A program made the translations under genes and the position numbers. Below the pieces are notes generated by a model. The model was not told the origin of the DNA. It saw only the letters and a program-made list of their open reading frames with translations, and did not search any database. A stretch of 29,795 nt of DNA from Bifiguratus adelaidae. Lineage: Eukaryota; Mucoromycota; Endogonomycetes; Endogonales. Shown here in pieces: positions 22,760 through 29,795 of the stretch (the first letter of the stretch is position 1; every line of letters begins with the position of its first letter). The stretch spans positions 1-29,795 of the forward strand of contig MVBO01000166.1 in assembly GCA_002261195.1 (NCBI GenBank), in the 5' to 3' direction.

Positions 22760-24055
22760 TTAATCGAAACCGAAAGCATCACAGTCTGCAATAGCTTGTC
22801 GCAATTTCGTTACAAGGATTTCGTAAGAAGAATATTCTGGTAACTGTAATTGATTGTAGCATGTGTGGGCAATGGGCAAATGGGTAATGTCTGCGTACGA
22901 CTTGTATATCGAAAATAGTGGTTCATGCTCGTTGTTCGAGCAGTAAGAAGGTAGCGTAGCACTTCCAGTGGCAAATCGAAGGACATTGGCGCGTTCCTTG
23001 TCCGTAAAACTCTTGATTGCTTTCCAAAACCAGCGGATCTGGGATGAATAAAGTGTGTAATCCTTATACACGGTATGTGACTCCCAGTAGTTAATGTCAA
23101 TACATCGGTTTCCGAACATGAGTTGCTGCAAGTCTTGTGCATCGAAATTGCGCGTCAGATCATGAGGAATGATGGATTCGAATCCGTCTCGAAAGGCATC
23201 GATTTGCTCCCTAATTTCCTCTTCCAACTTGTATTGCACCATTAACTTGACGTAGGATCGCTTATTCCGGTTATCTACCGCAATGTTGCGACCGTCCTTT
23301 TTAAGATCGACGACCTCGCCCCCAAGAGATTGGTCCGAATGAGTGCTGAAGGTAAGATGAAGATCTCGAGCATCGTGTTCCAACATCCAACTCAGGTGTT
23401 GCCAAAACTCAGGATCTACTTCCTTGATATCGTCTTGATCAACACCATGTCGCAATATCTGCTTGTAGAATGGCAGAGTGAACATCACATGGAGTTTGTG
23501 CTTATCACAGATCGCCTTGCCGATGATCGCTCCGACAAATTTGAATACATGGAGGTGTTCAGGTTGCAATCTGGACGCCGGATTGGGTTGATATCGTAAA
23601 GGATCTCCAGGACAAGGTTTAAACAACCCGTAATCGGCATCAAAAATCTTTTCGAAGAGAAGTGTATACCATTCTCGAGTCAATCCGCCTAGGTCAGAAG
23701 CTGGCTCTCCCTCAAACGCAATATTAAGAGGAGATTGTTTGAACGAACTGGTGTCATCCGTACGGATCTGCTCATACGAATCTTCAAAAACGTTCGAACG
23801 GTTGACGCGAATTCTCAGTGCCTCGCGAGATGAGCCGTAAGTTGTACCAAGTGTGACCTTTTCAAAAAACTCGCGATGTTTGGCCTCCATGCTGCTTTTT
23901 GGCTCCTGAAGCGACATAGGCGATTGAGTGCCGCTCTCTCTGCGTGAAAACGTAGTCCGTAGCTTCCTCTTCACGATCCTCAGCCCTCGCTGCATCACAG
24001 GAAGACCGCGATTGTGAGCTAGGGGATCCACATACTTGCATTCATGCATTGGCAT
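22760..24055 (-). CDS. Short HECT-type E3 ubiquitin ligase
   Basis: This intronless frame encodes 431 residues. HECT ligases accept ubiquitin on a cysteine and pass it to substrates. The HECT domain covers about residues 75-431. The N-lobe has EGEPASDLGGLTREWYTLL, HVFKFVGAIIGKAICD and EFWQHLSWMLEHD. The C-lobe has RWFWKAIKSFTDKERANVLR and the catalytic cysteine C399 in LPIAHTCYNQLQLP, ending in AFGFD. The N-lobe resembles the Rsp5/Tom1 group. The usual TGTS-type C-lobe motif is altered (ATGSATLPS) and the loop after it is short. No WW, C2 or other substrate-binding domain is visible; the first about 70 residues are basic. A TAA stands directly before the ATG in frame, so the start is defined unless unseen exons lie upstream. 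Confidence 0.88.
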   Translation of the reverse strand: MPMHECKYVDPLAHNRGLPVMQRGLRIVKRKLRTTFSRRESGTQSPMSLQEPKSSMEAKHREFFEKVTLGTTYGSSREALRIRVNRSNVFEDSYEQIRTDDTSSFKQSPLNIAFEGEPASDLGGLTREWYTLLFEKIFDADYGLFKPCPGDPLRYQPNPASRLQPEHLHVFKFVGAIIGKAICDKHKLHVMFTLPFYKQILRHGVDQDDIKEVDPEFWQHLSWMLEHDARDLHLTFSTHSDQSLGGEVVDLKKDGRNIAVDNRNKRSYVKLMVQYKLEEEIREQIDAFRDGFESIIPHDLTRNFDAQDLQQLMFGNRCIDINYWESHTVYKDYTLYSSQIRWFWKAIKSFTDKERANVLRFATGSATLPSYCSNNEHEPLFSIYKSYADITHLPIAHTCYNQLQLPEYSSYEILVTKLRQAIADCDAFGFD

Positions 24056-24713
24056 TTAGCTTTTGAAGTCTTGTCTCATAATCATGAGCTTGTTTGCTGA
24101 TGACAGATAACATGACTTGATGGAGGCTCTCCCACGCTCAATAGCAATAAGCTCGCAAAATGCACAGCGCTGCATACATGGGACATTCCACGCTTGATTC
24201 CCGATGGTTGAAACTTGTGATACTATAAAATGCTTTAAGTAATATTAGCTGTTTGTCTCCTGCAGGTGATTGTTTGTTGCGTGCTTTTGGCGAAGGTCAT
24301 TGGTCAGTTTCGCACGCTTGCAAACGCGGTGCAAAGAGCTGAGTTGTAGGATTGACCAAAGGCATGCATCCGACGAAACAGGCCTCATTCAAGAGATGTC
24401 TCGTGTGCAATGCAAGACCCCCTTCATGCTCTCGGTATAAGACTTGCCTGCCAGTCATTGTCAATACTGATCGACAGCCAGAAAAGGCAAATTGCACGTT
24501 GTGCAACGCTGGCGTGTGTCGCAATTGGAAAGGTTTGCTCCTTTCCTGTCCGCACCTCTAATTCCTACACTTCGTCCTTTCACTTACAGTGATACATTAA
24601 AGCGTCCGTCAGTGGACGTTGACTTGTACTGCCCCTTACATTCATTTAAACTTTCCAAACCCCATCTTTCTCGCTTTCAGTCTGGCACTTTAGCGTTCGC
24701 TTAAATCAACGAC
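24056..24713. other. Divergent intergenic region, HECT / Ser-Thr-rich protein
   Basis: These 658 nt hold a TATAAAA motif on the plus strand (24224-24230), far from the plus gene. A pyrimidine-rich run (about 24550-24690) leads into that gene. On the minus strand a 23-codon upstream frame (24113 to 24042) overlaps the HECT start. I see no RNA gene or repeat. Confidence 0.5.
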
Positions 24714-25445
24714 ATGCCTCTCTCTCTTCTTGGCCCTCTGGCTAGCGACAGCACTGCTGCTACGACAGACTACTCGAAAACAACAAACACTCCTCAGCCT
24801 GCCCCTACAACTCAAAAGACCACGGCTCCTGCTCCAAACCCTACGGAAACCAGTTCCAGTTCCTCGAGTGCTCAAGCTACCCCAAACCAACCGACTACGT
24901 CTCAACAAGCAGCTAATACACCAAGTACAACTCAAGCTACCGCGAAAACAGCATCTATACCTGCAACGAGCAATGCAGTCACGTCACAAAGCAGCGTCAG
25001 CTTACCATCCCTTGCAAGCTCCGCTTCATTATCGGCGTCATCGAGCGCTTCGCCAGCCTCTGCCTCAGCATCTGCTGCTCCGTCAAGCTCCTCTGGATCC
25101 AGTACCGGAATGATTATCGGTGGCATTATGGCCGCGGTGGCTATCGTGGTTGCTATCACTGCTTTCATTGTCATGCGCAAAGTCCAACGCAACAAGAGAC
25201 GCCGCGAGATTGGACTACAACAGCTCGAATCGGATATCCCGACAGATAATGACAATGTGCTCTCGTCTGATCCAGTGTACGGCTCCTCCTATGATGGTAA
25301 CAGTGTTCACACTCCGGCCATGGTTCAACAACGCCCTCAGCATTATCATGACCCCTATGCTCAGGCCTATGCTTCTCCTGGTCAGCAATATTACTATGGA
25401 CAGCAGCCCGTATACGGAGGTCATCCCCAACAAGGTTATTACTGA
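24714..25445 (+). CDS. Ser/Thr-rich single-pass membrane protein, Mid2/Wsc-like
   Basis: This 243-residue frame has a Ser/Thr/Pro/Ala-rich region (residues about 10-131) that would be heavily O-mannosylated if outside the cell. One membrane segment follows (about 133-154, MIIGGIMAAVAIVVAITAFI). Next come a basic stop-transfer cluster (RKVQRNKRRR) and a cytoplasmic tail rich in Tyr, Gln and Pro. This is the layout of fungal cell-wall stress sensors such as Mid2. No cysteine-rich WSC domain is present. The N-terminus (MPLSLLGPLASDST) is not a convincing signal peptide, which is odd for this topology. The assignment rests on architecture, not on a conserved catalytic motif. Upstream, the HECT gene is divergent. 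Confidence 0.7.
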   Translation: MPLSLLGPLASDSTAATTDYSKTTNTPQPAPTTQKTTAPAPNPTETSSSSSSAQATPNQPTTSQQAANTPSTTQATAKTASIPATSNAVTSQSSVSLPSLASSASLSASSSASPASASASAAPSSSSGSSTGMIIGGIMAAVAIVVAITAFIVMRKVQRNKRRREIGLQQLESDIPTDNDNVLSSDPVYGSSYDGNSVHTPAMVQQRPQHYHDPYAQAYASPGQQYYYGQQPVYGGHPQQGYY

Positions 25446-25598
25446 GTTCCCATCATCTTGTCAATGAGCCCGTGTCACATATACAAATGTAAAAATAACC
25501 ACCAATTTGAGGTCAGGACTTCCCCGAGTCCATTTATGGCAATCCTTTCCCCAATTAGGTAGCAGAGAAATGTCAATGTCTGAGCATCAGGAGATGGT

Positions 25599-26132
25599 CT
25601 AAGTCGCCTTGAATTCAGCCATAACGCTGCCAAACAGCTTCTTCTCCTGTAGCAAGGCCAAGCCTGCTGATGCGTGACCCCTAGCTGCTGTAAGAGCGCA
25701 GTCCATCCCAACGAACTTGACCTCGTAGCCAGTAGCTCCAGCTGCTCCACCGAATACTGTTATCAAACGGTTTTTGAGAGCCTCCAATTGTTCGGTTTTG
25801 GTTGTGCGAACGGCAAACTTTCCAGAAGAGTAATCTGGAATCACATTTACTGCGGTTCCGCTGCTGTTAATGGGAAGTTTGGTGAGCACCGGGTGTCGCT
25901 AACGGCCACATTGATCTCTTACTGGGTGATGATTCCGTGAATCTTGTCATCAGGGGCTTTCAATAACGTTCTGCGTGTTTTAGTTTCTCCAAAGCCTCGA
26001 AACTCCTCGCGGCCAACGTACCTGTTGTCGCAAGAGACCAATTCCGTTGAATGCCAAAATCATGGCATCCAATGCGTTGACGCTCTTCTCCGGACTTAGA
26101 CCAGCATTCGCGACCTTGCCAAGAACGTGCAA
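25599..26132 (-). pseudogene. M20-family metallopeptidase remnant
   Basis: Pieces of an M20 amidohydrolase/peptidase (PM20D2-like) can be read. They are KSVNALDAMILAFNGIGLLR (26022-26132), KAPDDKIHGIIT, then AVNVIPDYSSGKFAVR and the C-terminal helix GHASAGLALLQEKKLFGS. The N-terminal catalytic half with the metal ligands is missing. After GGAAGATGYEVKF, roughly 100 residues expected in the family, including the last metal-ligand region, are absent and the text jumps to the C-terminal helix. With the most natural splice sites (donor at 26021, CAG acceptor just before 25968) the conserved KAPDDKIHG segment is one base out of frame. A poorer acceptor would restore the frame but drop it. A TAA lies just upstream in the LHVLGK frame. 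I read this as a decayed gene fragment; family assignment is good, exact limits are not. Confidence 0.7.
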
Positions 26133-26148
26133 TGTCCATTATCATCCA

Positions 26149-26587
26149 CCCTGGTGGAATTGCCTTTGGATCCCTGTATTTGGTGTAGTCTATTGAGTAT
26201 GGTTCATGCGCAGTCCGGATCGATTTCCTATCATGGTCATATTCTGTGCCACGGGAACACTTGGTTCTCTCGCTCTGCAGAATTATACATCAGCACCGAC
26301 GCAAGTCATCCAGTTCCTAATTTGCGGTTGGTCTAGTTGGTAGTCTATGAACACGCTTTCGACACGAAATGGCCTTCGATGCCATGCTTCTCGGGATATA
26401 TTTGCTGGTGCCTGGATCCCTTAGATTGTGGTCTAGCATCGCCCACATGGGTGGAAATGATATCCCTGGGCAAGGTGACGCCTTTGCTTTGGCCATGATC
26501 GAGTGGGCAATTGGAATCGCAATCGGACTGTTCTCGGCAACCCTTCTTGTATTACCCAAAAGCAAAGGCAGCGTGATATACCCTTGA
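26149..26587 (+). pseudogene. ThrE/Prm10-like membrane protein remnant
   Basis: The best-preserved part, 26369-26587, reads AFDAMLLGIYLLVPGSLRLW and, 12 residues further on, DIPGQGDAFALAMIEWAIGI, ending near LLVLPKSKGS. This resembles the C-terminal membrane region of the threonine/serine exporter-like family (ThrE, yeast Prm10). Upstream, matching hydrophobic text appears in other frames: RSPDRFPIMVIFCATGTLGS, then AVGLVGSL followed by an in-frame TGA and TRFRHE. There is no room for introns between these pieces, so at least two frameshifts and stop codons are needed. The 5' part of the gene is not present. I judge it a truncated, decayed copy. The family name rests on motif memory and needs a search. 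Confidence 0.5.
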
Positions 26588-26914
26588 TGTCGTTCTGAGG
26601 CATTTTGCTTATTCGGCGTTCAACCCGGGCGCATGAGCTTCCATGTTAATATGCACACTATGCTTAGCTTTCCTAATGCTACTTACCGCATGGTTATGAG
26701 TTTCCATAGATGGGACGCAATAGCAGGAAGCCAACCGATCCATGTGGGACAACATAATCTCGACCAAAAGGAACGATGCTTCAAGCGCACACAATGACTA
26801 GCTGTATCAGGGCTATCAAGTGGATATAAAGCAGCAACGCGCTCAAATGCATTTGTGGCATGTATATGTAGTATGCACTATTCGGAGTGTGCTATATGTT
26901 AAACGCAACTCTAC
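26588..26914. other. Intergenic, no recognised content
   Basis: These 327 nt lie between the end of the ThrE-like relic and the stop codon of the phosphoesterase gene. I see no exon of either neighbour, no RNA gene and no repeat. A 61-codon minus-strand frame has no family features. Confidence 0.5.
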
Positions 26915-28972
26915 CTAATAGGTGACGGATGAAATGATGAAGTTCTGAGCTCTGGAGGAGACGCTGAGAGCTCTGCCATTGATGTTCAAGTAGTGGTCTC
27001 TCTTCTGAAGAGTATACCCAGAGCCAGCGCTGACGTAGTTAATAGTCCAGCCAGCGCCGGAGCACGCACCCAAGGCAACCTGATTGCCGGAAACAGTCAA
27101 GCAGGTGCCGGTGGCGACAGACTTGATGTAGAAGGTGCCAGAAGAGGCTTGTTCAAGGGTAAAGAAGGCGTTCTTGTTGGTCGTGCCGTATGAGCCAACA
27201 GAAGCTGTAGAGCTGTTAGCTTGAACAGCGCTTTTGCCTGATTGAAAGATAAGGGTGCGACCAAGGGTGATGGCACCACGAATTTTCTTGGCGCCGATCT
27301 CGGTAGGGGGGAAACTTTGGTTGCCGTAAGGCATGGAGACCTTGGAACCGGGCAAATTCTCGCACATCTCGGTAGGATCCCAAGCACTGGCCCCAAGTCA
27401 GTCATATGAATTCAAGACAATATAGCGCAACTCACCCGGAAGAAGTCTGAGCTGGCTTAGGCACAGTCATCAACTGAGGAACAGAGTAGTCATGGTTCTC
27501 AAAGTCAAAAATACCAGTCAAATCGCCAAAAGTAGATCGACGCCATTGAGAGAGGTTCTCGGCAGGGACCTTGTAGCCACCGGTGCTGTTGGTTCCGAAA
27601 TATTGCTCAAGGAAGCGAAGAGTGGATGTGTGGTCGGAAACCTCGGTGAAGACATTACCTCCGCGAGTCCATGGAGAAACAACGACCATAGGCACTGTCA
27701 AATAATCAGCTGATGGCTGGTTAAAGGTTGCTGAACATACCTCTGTGACCTGTGCCAATTGGGGCAAGAGCGCCATTGTTGAATTTATCGGGAACCCATT
27801 CCTCGGCGGGATCTCCTTTGGGAGGAGTGACAGGAATGACGTGGTCAAAGTAGCCACCGCTCTCATCGTAATTGATGAATAGAGCAGTTGTGTTCCACTG
27901 AGGGCTGTTCATGACAGCGTTGACAACTTGCTCTTGCAACCAAGCGCCAGCCATGGGAGTGCTGTCAGGGTGCTCAGACAATTCAGTAGGGCCCACGATG
28001 TAGGAGATAGTAGGAAGGGTACCATTACCAGCATGGTCGTAGAAGTCTTGAAGGCCGAGAAAGCCCAATCCCTTTTGCTTCTCGGTGCCGTTAGGGAGAC
28101 TTTGCCAATGCTTGAACCAGGCCAGCGCATTGTCATCGAAGTTGTCGGTGTCTTGGTATACTTGCCAGCTGACACCGGCAGTGGTCAAAGCTTGGGGGAA
28201 GGTACTACAAATGCCACTTAATCAAAGCTCACCTAAAACATTGAGCAGTGAAATTACCTCCATCCCAACGGAGTAGATTCCGTATTGTCTTCGAGAATGG
28301 TGTTGCCAGGAGGACCTTGAATAGTACCCGACATCCACATAACACGATTGGGGTTGGTAGAGCTCATGACACTTTGGAAGTACATGTCAGCAATGGTAAA
28401 CTCTTCGGCCAATTGGAATTGGAAGGGGATCTCCTCACGCGTAAGGTATCCCAAAGCATGAGGAGAATTGCCCTGAGGCCAATTGTTGTTCGAGCCATCT
28501 ATCGATAGAGACTTGTCAACTCGAGATGTAACATCTTATTCAACATACTGTTCCAAGCCAAGTGATTCGGCTCCCATCCATTGCTTCCACCGGCGGTACA
28601 TCCGGCTTTGTTTCCGCTCAGACGGAAAGGCAAAAGATGCTTTTCACCGTTAAGGACTAGAAGTTGTCAGTATCCGCCAGCTTGATCCTTCTCTTAAGGT
28701 CTTGCTCTTACCATCTGGTGAGTTGGAATCTGGATGGTAGAAAAGGGGGTGCCATTAGATTGAATGGCAACATTAGGGTCCTTGAAGCCACGAACACCAG
28801 CCATGGTACCATAGTAGTTGTCGAAAGCCCGGTTCTCTTGCATAAAGTACACAATGTGCTGGATGTTTTCGAGACCCTTGACCGCCAACTTCTTGTGGCC
28901 TTTGATGGGACTGGCAGACGCCAAAGCGGCGAAAGCAGCCGCAATGGCTGTTGAAAGGGCCAAAATCTTCAT
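26915..28972 (-). CDS. Secreted phosphoesterase, phospholipase C-like
   Basis: Six exons, in transcription order 28712-28972, 28549-28639, 28258-28498, 27741-28204, 27436-27694 and 26915-27386, give 595 residues. A signal peptide (MKILALSTAIAAAFAALASA) opens the protein. The phosphoesterase family (bacterial-type non-hemolytic phospholipase C / acid phosphatase) is shown by HIVYFMQENRAFDNYYGT, SSTNPNRVMWMSGT, IVGPTELSEHPDS and INYDESGGYFDHVIPV. These contain the expected metal-binding and active-site residues. It probably cleaves phospholipids or phosphate esters outside the cell. The last about 120 residues (FTLEQASSGTFYIKSVATG, CLTVSGNQVALGACSG) look like a beta-trefoil/ricin-type or PLC C-terminal domain. 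Exon 2 needs an AAG acceptor at 28640; the nicer TAG 17 nt earlier breaks the frame. A TATA box lies 39 nt upstream. Activity is inferred from motifs only. Confidence 0.9.
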
Positions 28973-29521
28973 GTTTGGGGAAGTCGAGGAATTCTCACAT
29001 GCAGGTACAATTTATAGTGAAGCTCGACGCGCTCACTGACCCTGCTTTCGGATATTTTACCCGAATTCTAAGGAAGTTAATCAATCTCCTAGGAACCGCT
29101 CGCGATCTGCGGGCGGTTACCTTCCAGGTTCCACCACATACCGGATAACCGGGCTGTCAATCATGTCCTCGCATCTGTCCCATTCCCGTACGTCGGGACC
29201 CACATAGACCCTTTGGCACGAGGTCACACATGCTTTCTCCCATTGTTGCCTGGAGTCAAAATCATCAGCCAATCAAATCCCAGCTCATGTACCCAACTCC
29301 GAGATTATTGTGGTACAAGGCGAATTTTTGGGATGCGACCAATTTCAGGTTCTATTTTCCCCACGTGCGCGCATCACAGGCTATCCGGGCATTAGGACAG
29401 ATCCTTGCCTGTGCGGATATGCACGCTTTGTAAGATCTTGCATCCAAGTCTAGTACAGCAGGTGGAGCGTACAGAGATTGAAATACCCGATAGGGTTTAT
29501 CGTCGCTCTTTCTTTTTGACC
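28973..29521. other. Divergent intergenic region, phosphoesterase / CCC1
   Basis: These 549 nt hold the TATA box for the minus-strand phosphoesterase. I see no clear TATA for CCC1, only a pyrimidine-rich run (about 29500-29520) just before its ATG. No RNA gene, repeat or plausible small gene is visible. Confidence 0.5.
29011..29016 (-). promoter_or_regulatory. TATA box of the phosphoesterase gene
   Basis: TATAAA on the minus strand lies 39-44 nt upstream of the ATG at 28972, a normal distance for a short fungal leader. It is a motif match only. Confidence 0.5.
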
Positions 29522-29795
29522 ATGGCGTCGTATCAGTTGGTGGCTACCGACAAGGAGAAGCTACTGCCATCTTCAGGATCATCGTCGTCTTTTGAAGAGA
29601 CAAATGACGTTGAGCTTGAGGAGACGATCCTGGACGAGAAGCCACATCATCGCCATCACAGAGAAGATCACTTTGAAAGGCCCGAGATTGTCCGCGATGC
29701 TATCCTTGGGTTGAGTGATGGCTTGACTGTCCCATTCGCATTGGCGGCTGGTCTGTCCAGCTTAGGCGACAGCAAAGTGGTCATTTATGGCGGTG
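29522..29795 (+). CDS. CCC1: CCC1/VIT1-family iron/manganese transporter, 3' end cut
   Basis: The first 91 codons are in the window and the frame is open at the edge. Proteins of this family move Fe2+ or Mn2+ into the vacuole and protect against metal excess. A polar, His- and Glu-rich N-terminus (HHRHHREDHFE) leads into RPEIVRDAILGLSDGLTVPF and ALAAGLSSLGDSKVV, the diagnostic first membrane segment of the VIT fold. In that segment the DG and neighbouring residues line the metal path. The His-rich leader may bind metal, which is an inference. The start at 29522 is the first ATG in frame and has a good ACC context. The gene diverges from the secreted phosphoesterase. Confidence 0.92.
   Translation, partial: MASYQLVATDKEKLLPSSGSSSSFEETNDVELEETILDEKPHHRHHREDHFERPEIVRDAILGLSDGLTVPFALAAGLSSLGDSKVVIYGG

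Noticed and set aside
24730-25113. 127-codon frame overlapping the Ser/Thr-rich gene
   Set aside because: It has no ATG start, reads as Leu/Arg/Pro-rich noise after its first 15 codons, and is a shifted shadow of the main frame.
26328-26400. tRNA-like start (GGTTGGTCTAGTTGGTAG) with a CTTCGATGCC resembling a B box
   Set aside because: No acceptor, D or T stems pair correctly at tRNA spacing, and the text is better explained as part of the ThrE-like relic (AVGLVGSL).
28549-28712. Apparent frameshift in the phosphoesterase at exon 1/exon 2
   Set aside because: Using the AAG acceptor at 28640 instead of the TAG at 28657 restores the frame and the conserved LLPF segment, so the gene is probably intact.

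Overview
This window is nuclear DNA from a fungus, most likely an early-diverging lineage of the Mucoromycota type. The genes are compact, with many spliceosomal introns of about 45-80 nt, mostly GT-AG with one GC-AG. Intergenic spaces are short. The eukaryotic core proteins (RIO2, poly(A)-binding protein, uL16/RPL10, TDP1, HECT ligase, CCC1) look fungal. The placement below fungus is an inference from gene style; no rRNA or other taxonomic marker is present.

Layout. Positions 1-1705 hold the RIO2 ribosome-biogenesis kinase, which lacks only its first few codons. 1988-3916 is an intronless PAB1. 4247-5944 is a MATE transporter, tail-to-tail with the ten-exon TDP1 gene (8181 down to 6049). TDP1 diverges from RPL10 (8456-9342) across about 270 bp. 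A Bud4/anillin-type PH protein (9695-12675), an eight-exon MFS carrier (13134-14925) and a small glycine-zipper protein (15051-15404) follow on the plus strand. An amino-acid permease (17175 down to 15481) diverges from an M1 aminopeptidase (18546-21438) across 1.4 kb. The aminopeptidase is tail-to-tail with a dienelactone-hydrolase-family gene (22513 down to 21527). A short HECT ubiquitin ligase (24055 down to 22760) diverges from a Ser/Thr-rich single-pass membrane protein (24714-25445). The last part holds a secreted phosphoesterase/phospholipase C-like gene (28972 down to 26915), which diverges from the start of a CCC1/VIT iron transporter (29522 to the window end).

Most genes are ordinary housekeeping or transport genes and do not form an obvious cluster. 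Ribosome production and translation are represented by RIO2, PAB1 and RPL10. Peptide and amino-acid use is represented by the permease and the aminopeptidase, whose shared intergenic region carries a GATA site, an E-box and a perfect hairpin.

The most unusual stretch is 25599-26587. A degraded M20-peptidase remnant (minus strand) and a degraded ThrE/Prm10-like membrane-protein remnant (plus strand) meet head-to-head there. Both have lost their 5' halves, as if a deletion removed the centre of a divergent gene pair. No convincing defence system, mobile element, CRISPR array, tRNA or rRNA was seen. I did not find a clearly new biological system. The better leads are the double gene relic, a hydrophobic N-terminal extension in frame with the aminopeptidase, the glycine-zipper protein, and several regulatory palindromes.
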